This document shows positions 8,577-15,016 of a stretch of 15,022 bases of DNA, piece after piece. The DNA is from Betaproteobacteria bacterium TMED156 (lineage in GTDB: Bacteria; Pseudomonadota; Gammaproteobacteria; Burkholderiales; Burkholderiaceae_A), in NCBI GenBank assembly GCA_002171155.1, contig NHHF01000056.1, forward strand, positions 1-15,022. Reading direction: 5' to 3'. A program made the position numbers and the translations under genes. Position 1 is the stretch's first letter. Each line of letters begins with the position of its first letter. The notes beneath the pieces are model-generated. The model had not been told where the DNA came from, searched no databases, and was given only the letters and a program-made list of their open reading frames with translations.

Positions 8577-10502
8577 ATGGCAGTAACATTAAGACAAGAC
8601 AAAGGATCAGCATTAACTTACAATGAATTAGATGCCAATTTCTCTGATTACAAAACGTTTAGAGATACGTTTGATCAAAGTTTATGGATAAGTGGCAATG
8701 CTGGAAAAGTTTTATATTGGAATAATGCAAATGCAAAAGTAGAATTAAAATCAATTAATTCAGATAATGTAATAGAAGGTTCAACAAATTTATTTTATAC
8801 CCAAGCAAGATTCGATAATAGTTTAGCAGGAAAAACTACAGACAACCTAACAGAAGGTTCGACAAATTTATTTTATACAGATGCCAGAGTAGCAACTAAA
8901 ATTAGTACGATGAGCATGACTTCACTTACTGACGTTGTTAATGTCAGTGCTGGTGATGATGGAAAAGTTTTACGTTATAATAACACTAGTGGTAAATTTG
9001 AATTTAATACTATGTTGCGTGATTCTATACTTCCAGTAACAAACTATGGAACTCTTACTGACGGTACAGTTATTTCTGGAGCAACAGGAGTAACAACGAC
9101 ACAAATAGAATCACTATCAAATGTTAATCCAACTCAAGCAACAAACGGACAAGTACTTGTTTATAATGCAAGTGCAAGTGAATGGCAACCAGGTACAGTT
9201 ACAACAGGAGGAATACAAGTTGGTTCAGGTGTAACAACACTATTAGGTTTAACTGACGCACCAGGAACATACGTAGGAGAAGGCGGGCAGTATCTAAGAG
9301 TTAATTCAGCTGAAAGTGGAATTGAATTTGTTCAACCGTCGACAGATAATTTTGTAGAAGGATCAACAAATTTATTTTATACAGATGCAAGAGTAGGAAC
9401 ATACTTAACAACAAATTCATATGCAACACAATCATTTGTTAATGCGGCAATAACAACAAAAGATAACACAGATGAAATTGCAGAAGGTAGCACTAACCTT
9501 TATTATACTGATGCAAGATTTGACACAAGATTAGCAAGTAAAACAACAGCTAATTTAACAGAAGGATCAAATTTATATTTCACAAATGCTAGAGCTGATG
9601 CTAGGATATCAGCGGCAAGTTTAACTGCTCTTGGAAATGTTGATACAGTTTCAGCAAGTGATAATGGAAAAATTTTATATTACGACCATGGCACTACTTC
9701 ATTCAAATGGAAAGTAGATTCAGCAACACCATCAGGTTACAACAATACAAATTGGGATGATGCATACGCATGGGGCAATCATGCTTCATCAGGTTACTTA
9801 ACATCAGTACCAGCACAATCATTTGCTTCACTAACAGGTAAGCCAACTACTATAGGTGGTTACGGAATAACAGATCTTAATGCTTCAATTAACGTACACC
9901 TAAACCAATCAAACCCAACTTCGGGATATGTATTAAGTTGGAACGGTTCTGATTATGCTTGGGTGTCTAATGCTGGATATAGTAATTCAGATGTTGACAC
10001 ACATTTAAACACTAGTACAGCAACTAATGGACAAGTTTTAAGTTGGACAGGTACAGATTATGATTGGGTAGCACAGTCAGGTGGTAGCTCACTAACAGTA
10101 CAAGATGAAGGTTCAGCATTATCAACAGCGGCAACGACATTAAACTTTGTTGGTGCAGGTGTTACAGCATCTGGTACAGGTGCAACAAAAACTATTACAA
10201 TCAACGGTGGTGGTAGTAGTTTTGATCAAAATTTAAATACAACAGATTCACCAACCTTTGCAGGTTTAACAACAACTAATCTTACAGTAAACGGTTCAGG
10301 TACAGTAAACTTTAGTGGAACTGATCTTGTGTTTACAGTGACAAATAGAGCCAGAGTAAGTGGTGGTCCATTTAGATTAGGACAAACAACTACTACTCAA
10401 AGAGATGCTATTTCATCACCACAAGCCGGCGATATGATCTTTAACACAACTACATCAAAGTTTCAAGGGTATACTGGTTCTACTTGGGTTGATTTACACT
10501 AA
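8577..10502 (+). CDS. Repeat-rich tail fibre protein (641 residues)
   Basis: A probable host-recognition fibre. The N terminus has KGSALTYNELDANFSDY. Two repeat families alternate through the shaft: EGSTNLFYTDAR-type units at about residues 65, 91, 259, 301 and 327, and G(K/Q)VLxY/W-type units at about residues 41, 127, 189, 235, 362, 448 and 483. A segment with NWDDAYAWGNHASSGYLT followed by LTGKPTTIGGYGITDL (about residues 388-440) is typical of long tail fibres. The distal part is Gly/Ser/Thr-rich, and the protein ends in GDMIFNTTTSKFQGYTGSTW, matching the end of the preceding 150-residue protein. Such fibres are usually trimers. The gene lies 9 bases after its short paralogue, with a weak AGGG ribosome site at 8566-8569, and overlaps the protease start by one base. 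Receptor specificity cannot be read from sequence. Confidence 0.82.
   Translation: MAVTLRQDKGSALTYNELDANFSDYKTFRDTFDQSLWISGNAGKVLYWNNANAKVELKSINSDNVIEGSTNLFYTQARFDNSLAGKTTDNLTEGSTNLFYTDARVATKISTMSMTSLTDVVNVSAGDDGKVLRYNNTSGKFEFNTMLRDSILPVTNYGTLTDGTVISGATGVTTTQIESLSNVNPTQATNGQVLVYNASASEWQPGTVTTGGIQVGSGVTTLLGLTDAPGTYVGEGGQYLRVNSAESGIEFVQPSTDNFVEGSTNLFYTDARVGTYLTTNSYATQSFVNAAITTKDNTDEIAEGSTNLYYTDARFDTRLASKTTANLTEGSNLYFTNARADARISAASLTALGNVDTVSASDNGKILYYDHGTTSFKWKVDSATPSGYNNTNWDDAYAWGNHASSGYLTSVPAQSFASLTGKPTTIGGYGITDLNASINVHLNQSNPTSGYVLSWNGSDYAWVSNAGYSNSDVDTHLNTSTATNGQVLSWTGTDYDWVAQSGGSSLTVQDEGSALSTAATTLNFVGAGVTASGTGATKTITINGGGSSFDQNLNTTDSPTFAGLTTTNLTVNGSGTVNFSGTDLVFTVTNRARVSGGPFRLGQTTTTQRDAISSPQAGDMIFNTTTSKFQGYTGSTWVDLH
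8766..9603 (+). repeat. Five EGS(T)NLxYTxAR repeats in the tail fibre
   Basis: The units read VIEGSTNLFYTQARF, LTEGSTNLFYTDARV, FVEGSTNLFYTDARV, IAEGSTNLYYTDARF and LTEGSNLYFTNARA. The first three are nearly identical in DNA as well: GAAGGWTCRACAAATTTA is shared. This offers sites for recombination that could lengthen or shorten the fibre. A sixth related copy is in the upstream gene at about nt 8361-8414. Confidence 0.8.
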
Positions 10503-12028
10503 TGAAAAAAGTTTTAGTAACATTAAACAAGGGTGTTGACTACGAAGAGTTTTGGGATCAATTAGAACGTGATACCACAACTGATTCTAATGTTGACTCG
10601 AACATTGTTCCTGACAGAACTGTCGATGTATCAAATAGAAAACCATTAAGCAATAGAACGACTGAGTATGTTTTATCAGATGATGAGATAGAACGTTTAA
10701 AAATAGATTCAAGAGTAATGGGGATAGATATTTTGCCACCACAAGATGCAAAACAATTATTTGCAACACAAACAGGTGTGTTTACGAGAAATAGTTCGAT
10801 CACTTCAACACATATTAATTGGGCATTGAGAAGATGTACCCAAGCAGTTATTGAATCTAGTCCAGGTGGAGATTTTAATTATAATTTAGATGGCACTGGT
10901 GTTGATGTAGTAATTCAAGACAATGGTGTAATGAGCGGTCATCCGGATTTCAATGACAAAGATGGAAACACAAGATTTATAGAACACAATTGGTATACTG
11001 CCGCAGGTCAAAGTGGTAGTATGAATTCAAATCACTATGGTGATGTTGGTAATCATGGCACACACGTTGGAAGTACTGTGGCAGGGAAATTATATGGTTG
11101 GGCCAAAAATGCATCCATATATAGTATTCGTTTTGATTCAAGTGGAGGTATAGCTGATGGAGATGAATTTGATTTAATCAGACTTTGGCACAATCTTAAA
11201 CCAACTACAAGTACAGGATATAAAAAACCAACTATTGTAAATGCAAGTTGGGGATACAGATGGTACTATCCAGGTTATAGTTCTCAAGGTGGCTCAGTAA
11301 CTGAAGTAAACTATCGCGGTGTAAATCAAGGTACGAGTTTAAGTACTTCATATGGAAATAAAACTGGAACTCATAATATATACGGTGTAACAGCAATCGA
11401 TGCCGCTTGTGAAGATTTAACAGATGCTGGTGTTATATATGTTAAGGCCGCAGGCAATTATTATCACAAACAAGATGTATCTGGTGGACTAGATTATAAT
11501 AATTATTATACATGCTCATCATCATGGGCCGGTGGTCAAGTGTCAGCTGGAAATCCCATTTATTATCACAGACCAGGAAGTCCACACAGCAATGATGCAA
11601 TTGTAGTTGGCAACGTTCATTCATCAGCAACAGGCACTACTGAAGAGAATGTGTCAAGTTCAAGTGAGAAAGGTCCAAGAATTGATTGTTTTGCTCCAGG
11701 AACACATATAATGGCGGCAACAAATACAACAGGATATTCTGGATATAACTCTACATACCCAGGAAATGCAAGTTATAAAATTGCTAAAATATCAGGAACA
11801 AGTATGGCAAGTCCAAATGTTACTGGAGCACTTACTTTGTTTTTACAAGTAAATCCACAAGCAACGGCGGCAGAATGTAAAAATTTTTTAATAAACAATT
11901 CACAAGCAGTAATGGATATGGGTGATAATACTGGAACTGATTACTCTGATAACACCAGCACACAGGGTGGTCCAAACAGATTTTTATACTTTCCATGGAA
12001 TTCGCCTAATGTGTTGACAATTAGCTAG
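10502..12028 (+). CDS. Subtilisin-family (peptidase S8) serine protease in the virion gene cluster
   Basis: A serine endopeptidase of the subtilase fold with the full catalytic set: Asp140 in GVDVVIQDNGV, His185 in NHGTHVGS, oxyanion Asn319 in VKAAGNYY, and Ser434 in SGTSMASPNVTGA. About 95 residues precede the domain (VLVTLNKGVDYEEFW through YVLSDDEIERLKIDSRV). They look like an inhibitor-type propeptide, which would suggest self-cleavage on activation. The 134 residues between His and Asn include an inserted stretch rich in Tyr, Gly and Ser. I see no hydrophobic signal peptide at the N terminus (MKKVLVTLNKG), so export by the host is unlikely and packaging in, or action on, the virion is more plausible. 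The start overlaps the fibre stop as TAATG, implying translational coupling. It may mature fibre proteins or cut host surface proteins; the sequence does not decide. Enzyme family is near certain, role is inference. Confidence 0.93.
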   Translation: MKKVLVTLNKGVDYEEFWDQLERDTTTDSNVDSNIVPDRTVDVSNRKPLSNRTTEYVLSDDEIERLKIDSRVMGIDILPPQDAKQLFATQTGVFTRNSSITSTHINWALRRCTQAVIESSPGGDFNYNLDGTGVDVVIQDNGVMSGHPDFNDKDGNTRFIEHNWYTAAGQSGSMNSNHYGDVGNHGTHVGSTVAGKLYGWAKNASIYSIRFDSSGGIADGDEFDLIRLWHNLKPTTSTGYKKPTIVNASWGYRWYYPGYSSQGGSVTEVNYRGVNQGTSLSTSYGNKTGTHNIYGVTAIDAACEDLTDAGVIYVKAAGNYYHKQDVSGGLDYNNYYTCSSSWAGGQVSAGNPIYYHRPGSPHSNDAIVVGNVHSSATGTTEENVSSSSEKGPRIDCFAPGTHIMAATNTTGYSGYNSTYPGNASYKIAKISGTSMASPNVTGALTLFLQVNPQATAAECKNFLINNSQAVMDMGDNTGTDYSDNTSTQGGPNRFLYFPWNSPNVLTIS

Positions 12029-12050
12029 AATATAGTTAAAATACAGTTGA

Positions 12051-12058
12051 AATAAATA
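12051..12058 (+). promoter_or_regulatory. Candidate late promoter box, distal
   Basis: AATAAATA, one mismatch from TATAAATA, lies in the 72-base gap between the protease and the next gene. A second, closer box follows at 12079. The gap is very AT-rich, so either may be chance. Confidence 0.3.
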
Positions 12059-12078
12059 TATGCATACATAATATAGAT

Positions 12079-12086
12079 GCTAAATA
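12079..12086 (+). promoter_or_regulatory. Candidate late promoter box, proximal
   Basis: GCTAAATA contains CTAAATA, a variant late-promoter core described for T4-like cyanophages. If used, transcription would begin near 12092. That leaves only about 9 bases before the ATG at 12101 and no ribosome site for it, which favours the second ATG at 12113. Confidence 0.35.
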
Positions 12087-12100
12087 TAATATAAGTTAAT

Positions 12101-12751
12101 ATGGAAAATAAAATGGACAAAGATAAGCAAAAAGATCAAGAAAATGAAAAGCACGTTGACGAAGGTGCCCGTGTAAAAATGCAAGGACATCTATTAATTC
12201 GTGATGCTGAAACTGGTGAAGAATTAGTAAACAAACGTAACGCAATTCATTTTGGAAATATGGCTTTTGTCATAGCAAATGCACTATCGTATTGGCAGAC
12301 GGAAAACAACGGTATATACCACATGGCTTTTGGTAATGGTGGTTCAGATGTATTAAACACTGGAGAAATTAATTACAAAACTACTAACACTGGTACTATT
12401 AGAGATGACTCTGCAGGATTGTACAATAAGACTTACGAAAAATTAATTGGGCAAAGTGCAAGTACAGATAGTAAAAATAATGTTAGTATTGTTACTAGTT
12501 CAAGCTCATACACTGATTTACAAATAACTTGTACATTAGATTTTGGTGAGCCATCGACTCAAACAACATCAGACACAGCAACATCAGATTCATCAACAGA
12601 TTTTATATTTGATGAGTTAGGAATATACGCATATAACTCAGGTGGTATAAGTCAAGAATACTTATTAACACATGTTATTTTTCATCCTGTTCAAAAGAGT
12701 TTAAACAGGGTTATTGAGATAGTATATACTATTAGAGTACAGCTACAATAA
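12101..12751 (+). CDS. Conserved T4-like marine phage virion protein (216 residues)
   Basis: I recognise this as a family present in T4-like cyanophages and related marine phages, without a known fold or role. The conserved core begins after a strongly charged Lys/Asp/Glu/Gln N terminus (residues 1-22). It contains VKMQGHLLIRDAETGE (about 26-41), KRNAIHFGNM (about 45-54), MAFGNGG (about 75-81), LDFGEP (about 147-152) and FDELGIYAY (about 170-178). The C terminus (VIEIVYTIRVQL) is beta-like. No catalytic motif is seen. The start is uncertain: ATG 12101 has no ribosome binding site, whereas ATG 12113, four codons in, has GGAA at 12103-12106 and would give 212 residues. It has its own promoter-like boxes upstream and another promoter downstream, so it may be transcribed as a separate unit. 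It is likely a tail or fibre-associated structural protein, judging by context. Confidence 0.8.
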   Translation: MENKMDKDKQKDQENEKHVDEGARVKMQGHLLIRDAETGEELVNKRNAIHFGNMAFVIANALSYWQTENNGIYHMAFGNGGSDVLNTGEINYKTTNTGTIRDDSAGLYNKTYEKLIGQSASTDSKNNVSIVTSSSSYTDLQITCTLDFGEPSTQTTSDTATSDSSTDFIFDELGIYAYNSGGISQEYLLTHVIFHPVQKSLNRVIEIVYTIRVQLQ

Positions 12752-12785
12752 TTTACTTGTTTTTGTACCCAAATGGTAGTAAAAT

Positions 12786-12793
12786 TATAAATA
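12786..12793 (+). promoter_or_regulatory. T4-type late promoter, exact consensus
   Basis: TATAAATA is an exact match to the T4 late-promoter octamer recognised by the phage sigma-like factor gp55. It sits in an 85-base gap, 44 bases before the ATG of the 356-residue gene. A transcription start is expected near 12799, exactly where a hairpin begins. This is the best promoter candidate in the window. Confidence 0.7.
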
Positions 12794-12798
12794 TAATG

Positions 12799-12817
12799 TA
12801 GGTACTATATATACCTA
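12799..12817 (+). promoter_or_regulatory. Hairpin at the predicted 5' end of the late transcript
   Basis: TAGGTA and TACCTA (12799-12804 and 12812-12817) pair around a 7-base loop, CTATATA. A flanking G-T pair (12798 with 12818) can extend the stem. It starts at the expected first base of the transcript from the late promoter and ends 3 bases before the AAAGGAG ribosome site. A 5' hairpin here could shield the mRNA from decay or tune translation. It lacks a U-tract, so it is not a terminator. Confidence 0.45.
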
Positions 12818-12820
12818 TTT

Positions 12821-12829
12821 AAAGGAGAG
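12821..12829 (+). promoter_or_regulatory. Strong ribosome binding site
   Basis: AAAGGAGAG lies 7 bases before the ATG at 12837 and is the strongest Shine-Dalgarno match in the window. With the exact late promoter it suggests high expression of the 356-residue protein. Confidence 0.75.
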
Positions 12830-12836
12830 CAATAAA

Positions 12837-13907
12837 ATGTCATATACAGTAAACAACACTAGAAATACAGTTGTTTCAACAGTTAATAATGGTACTACTG
12901 CCGCAGTAGGTGGTATAACACTAATTGGTAAAAACTTTACTGGTTATGGCGAAATTATTGCTGAAGACTTTATCAAAATTTTAGAAAATCATGCTAATAC
13001 TACACCACCATCAGCACCATTAGAAGGTCAGCTATATTGGGATACAACAAATCAATCAATCAAAGTTTATAATTCATCAACAAACTGGCACGCATTAAAT
13101 GTTCAAGTTGGTGCATCATCACACACTAATACACAAGGTGCGTTATGGTATAACACAACAACTAATCAGTTAAATGTAAACTCAGATGGTACAGTAAGTG
13201 GTTGGAAACAATTTTCAAGAGCATCAGAAAAAGCTGAAATGAAAGTTATTTCATTAACAGCAACTCAAGTAGATGACGACACAGCAAACAAAAATGGTTA
13301 CAGTGCGGCAAGTTCAATCGAAGTAGTTGCTCAAGTATTAACAGCAGGTGACGGTACAACAAAAGACGTAATCCAAGTTTGGTCACCATCACATTTTAGT
13401 TTTGCTAATCCATCAAGTGCTGGTTCAGTTGAACAAGCAATATACGATGGCTTTACAGCAAACATTACAGTTTCATCATCAACAACATCAACACAAGGTA
13501 CATTGATACACGGTGTTAATGTTAAAGATAATTTAATTTCAGAAGGTGTTGACGCAGACACATTGAACGGACAAACAGCGGCTCAAATTACAGCATCTGG
13601 TACAACGTTTAGTGTAGTCGCAACTGATACAACAGCATCAGCAGGTGCACAGGTTGGTGTTAACACAACATCAGGACAGATAACAATCACACTTCCTGCA
13701 ACAGGAAGTTTAAGCACAGGTACAATTGTAACTCTTGTTGACTCACATCATCAGTGGGGGTCAAATGCTTGTGTCATTAACCCAAACAGTGCAACGATAA
13801 ACGGTTCGGGTTCAAACTTGACACTTAACCAAGCAGGACAACAAATATCGTTAATGTACAATGGTACTGAGTGGAGAACATTTAACAAATTGGCTGTATA
13901 CGGATAA
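12837..13907 (+). CDS. Fibre-like virion protein of marine T4-like phage type (356 residues)
   Basis: The N terminus (SYTVNNTRNTVVSTVNNGT, then LIGKNFTGYGEIIAEDFIKI and LENHAN, residues 2-53) is a conserved opening in fibre-like proteins of marine phages. Two copies of a GxLYWDTT..VY..W module follow (GQLYWDTTNQSIKVYNSSTNW near residue 64, GALWYNTTTNQLNV near 101). The same motif closes the 150- and 641-residue fibre proteins. An EGVDADTLNGQTAAQI segment (about residue 236) resembles the xADTLxG motif common before fibre tips. The last about 100 residues are beta-rich (ITITLPATGSLSTGTIVTLVD, ISLMYNGTEWRTF) and look like a C-terminal trimer or tip domain. An exact late promoter and strong ribosome site precede it, so it is probably made in quantity. 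It is likely a structural fibre or adhesin; copy number and location are unknown. Confidence 0.8.
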   Translation: MSYTVNNTRNTVVSTVNNGTTAAVGGITLIGKNFTGYGEIIAEDFIKILENHANTTPPSAPLEGQLYWDTTNQSIKVYNSSTNWHALNVQVGASSHTNTQGALWYNTTTNQLNVNSDGTVSGWKQFSRASEKAEMKVISLTATQVDDDTANKNGYSAASSIEVVAQVLTAGDGTTKDVIQVWSPSHFSFANPSSAGSVEQAIYDGFTANITVSSSTTSTQGTLIHGVNVKDNLISEGVDADTLNGQTAAQITASGTTFSVVATDTTASAGAQVGVNTTSGQITITLPATGSLSTGTIVTLVDSHHQWGSNACVINPNSATINGSGSNLTLNQAGQQISLMYNGTEWRTFNKLAVYG

Positions 13908-13912
13908 GAAAA

Positions 13913-14053
13913 ATGTTAATAACAAAAATAAAAACAGAAATTCAAAATACAGCACTTACAAGTTTTGTTTGTACTTTAGCAAACAAGAAAAGTCTCTATA
14001 GCAAGACTTTAAACATGGCTATGAATAATACTATTGCAATAGGAGAGAAATAA
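13913..14053 (+). CDS. Possible 46-residue protein of unknown function filling the intergenic gap
   Basis: An open frame starts 5 bases after the preceding stop and ends at TAA 14051-14053, two bases before the next ATG, so it fills the gap almost exactly. A weak GGA (13902-13904) lies 8 bases upstream of its ATG. The product begins MLITKIKTEIQNTALTSFVC and ends NNTIAIGEK; it is basic with one Cys. I do not recognise it. Against it: the ribosome site is weak, and the sequence holds two perfect or near-perfect hairpins that could explain conservation without translation. Its last codons also double as the AGGAGAG ribosome site of the next gene. Confidence 0.35.
   Translation: MLITKIKTEIQNTALTSFVCTLANKKSLYSKTLNMAMNNTIAIGEK
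13963..14010 (+). other. Two back-to-back stem-loops in the gap before the last gene
   Basis: Stem 1 pairs TTTTGTTTG (13963-13971) with CAAACAAGA (13980-13988): 9 pairs including one G-U, with an 8-base loop. Stem 2 pairs AAAGTCT (13989-13995) with AGACTTT (14004-14010): 7 perfect pairs with an 8-base loop. They abut with no spacer. No U-tract follows, so they are not a standard terminator. An RNA processing or stability element upstream of the last gene is possible; no late-promoter box is seen in this gap. Confidence 0.45.
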
Positions 14054-14055
14054 TT

Positions 14056-14994
14056 ATGGCATACCAACAAGGTGATACAATTGAAGCGAGTACGTATAAT
14101 ACGTTCGCAGGCAATATTAACACAATTATTGGTACTGGCTCTGCAGACAGTGGTTACGGGTTGAGTGAGATCGCGACAATCTCAGCAGGTGACACTATCA
14201 CAGCGGCACAATGGAACAGCTTACTTTCAGGTTTACAGAAAGGTGCTAATCACCAAGGTACAACTTTGACAAATGCGTCAAATACGGTATCACAAGGTGG
14301 TAACATTCTTCCGTTATCAAACTTAGAGGCAGATATCACATTAATCACGAATAACAAACTAACAGCAGATGCATCGAATATGGCAACTGACACTGGTGTA
14401 ACTTCAACAAGAACTTCATCATGGACAGCTTCTGTATATCACGAATTTACTGTTACGTTTGCATCAGCTAACGCGGCAAGACACTTTTTTAATTCAGGTG
14501 GTGAAGTTAGATTTGCTGGATCACGTTCAGGTGGTTCTTCAACAGATCAAAACACTGACTGGACTAACTTACTATCAAACGCAGGCACAGTAAAATTTGC
14601 CGAAGGTGCAACTACTTACACAGGTTCAGGTGGTACAGCGGCGGCAGTGGGTTTTGATGACTTAACAACATCATACCAACAAATTTTTACAGCAACAGGA
14701 ACAAGTTCATATTCAGCTAATGATTGGACTATCCAAGCAAAAGCAAATGCGGCATATGGTTCTGCAACTGTAGTAACATTCAAAGCGGGATTCAACGATG
14801 ACCACGCGGCACAAACTGGTAACTACACTGGTGGCGGTTTAGGTAACGCTCCAAATGAAGGCGCTGGTTGGACTGGTGCTGACTCGGTTGACGGTACATT
14901 AACTAGTACAATTACTACATTGAGAGCGGACAACGCCTCTTTTGTACAAGTTGCTAACCCATCGTTCAGTAACACAATTGAAGTTAGTGCGTAA
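14056..14994 (+). CDS. Conserved marine T4-like phage virion protein (312 residues)
   Basis: I recognise the central block as a family shared by T4-like marine phages: WTASVYHEFTVTFASANAAR (about residues 121-140), HFFNSGGEVRFAGSRSGGSS (about 141-160), then DWTNLLSNAGTVKFAEG. No biochemical role is known to me. The N terminus carries an internal duplication, GDTIEASTYNTF (residue 6) and GDTITAAQWNSL (residue 45), which may be two copies of a small oligomerisation or attachment unit. The C terminus has SVDGTLTSTITTLRADN. AGGAGAG at 14041-14047 is a good ribosome site, 8 bases from the ATG. The gene is visibly richer in G+C than the giant gene at the other end of the window. No protease or hydrolase motif, signal peptide or membrane segment is seen. 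It is likely a structural, fibre-tip or decoration protein by family and position. Confidence 0.8.
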   Translation: MAYQQGDTIEASTYNTFAGNINTIIGTGSADSGYGLSEIATISAGDTITAAQWNSLLSGLQKGANHQGTTLTNASNTVSQGGNILPLSNLEADITLITNNKLTADASNMATDTGVTSTRTSSWTASVYHEFTVTFASANAARHFFNSGGEVRFAGSRSGGSSTDQNTDWTNLLSNAGTVKFAEGATTYTGSGGTAAAVGFDDLTTSYQQIFTATGTSSYSANDWTIQAKANAAYGSATVVTFKAGFNDDHAAQTGNYTGGGLGNAPNEGAGWTGADSVDGTLTSTITTLRADNASFVQVANPSFSNTIEVSA

Positions 14995-14998
14995 TAGC

Positions 14999-15016
14999 TA
15001 ATTTAATATTAAATTA
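14999..15016 (+). other. Perfect 18-base AT palindrome after the last gene
   Basis: TAATTTAATATTAAATTA reads the same on both strands and starts four bases after the stop codon. It could form a weak RNA hairpin at the end of the transcript or be a binding site. It contains no G or C, so stability is low and chance is a real alternative. The window ends before any downstream U-tract or gene can be judged. Confidence 0.3.

Noticed and set aside
10498..10506. Possible programmed frameshift fusing fibre and protease at the TAATG overlap
   Set aside because: No slippery heptamer is seen before the stop, and the protease has its own Met and a natural N terminus. Simple translational coupling is enough.
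10558..11630. Reverse-strand frames opposite the protease gene
   Set aside because: The forward frame has a full subtilase catalytic set, so these are shadows.
12752..12783. Possible terminator (TTTACT pairing with AGTAAA, inner TACC with GGTA)
   Set aside because: The stem has only 6 pairs over a 20-base loop, the inner stem has 4 pairs, and no U-tract follows. Too weak to call.
13331..13561. Reverse-strand 76-codon frame opposite the 356-residue gene
   Set aside because: No ribosome site or family resemblance; opposite a conserved gene.
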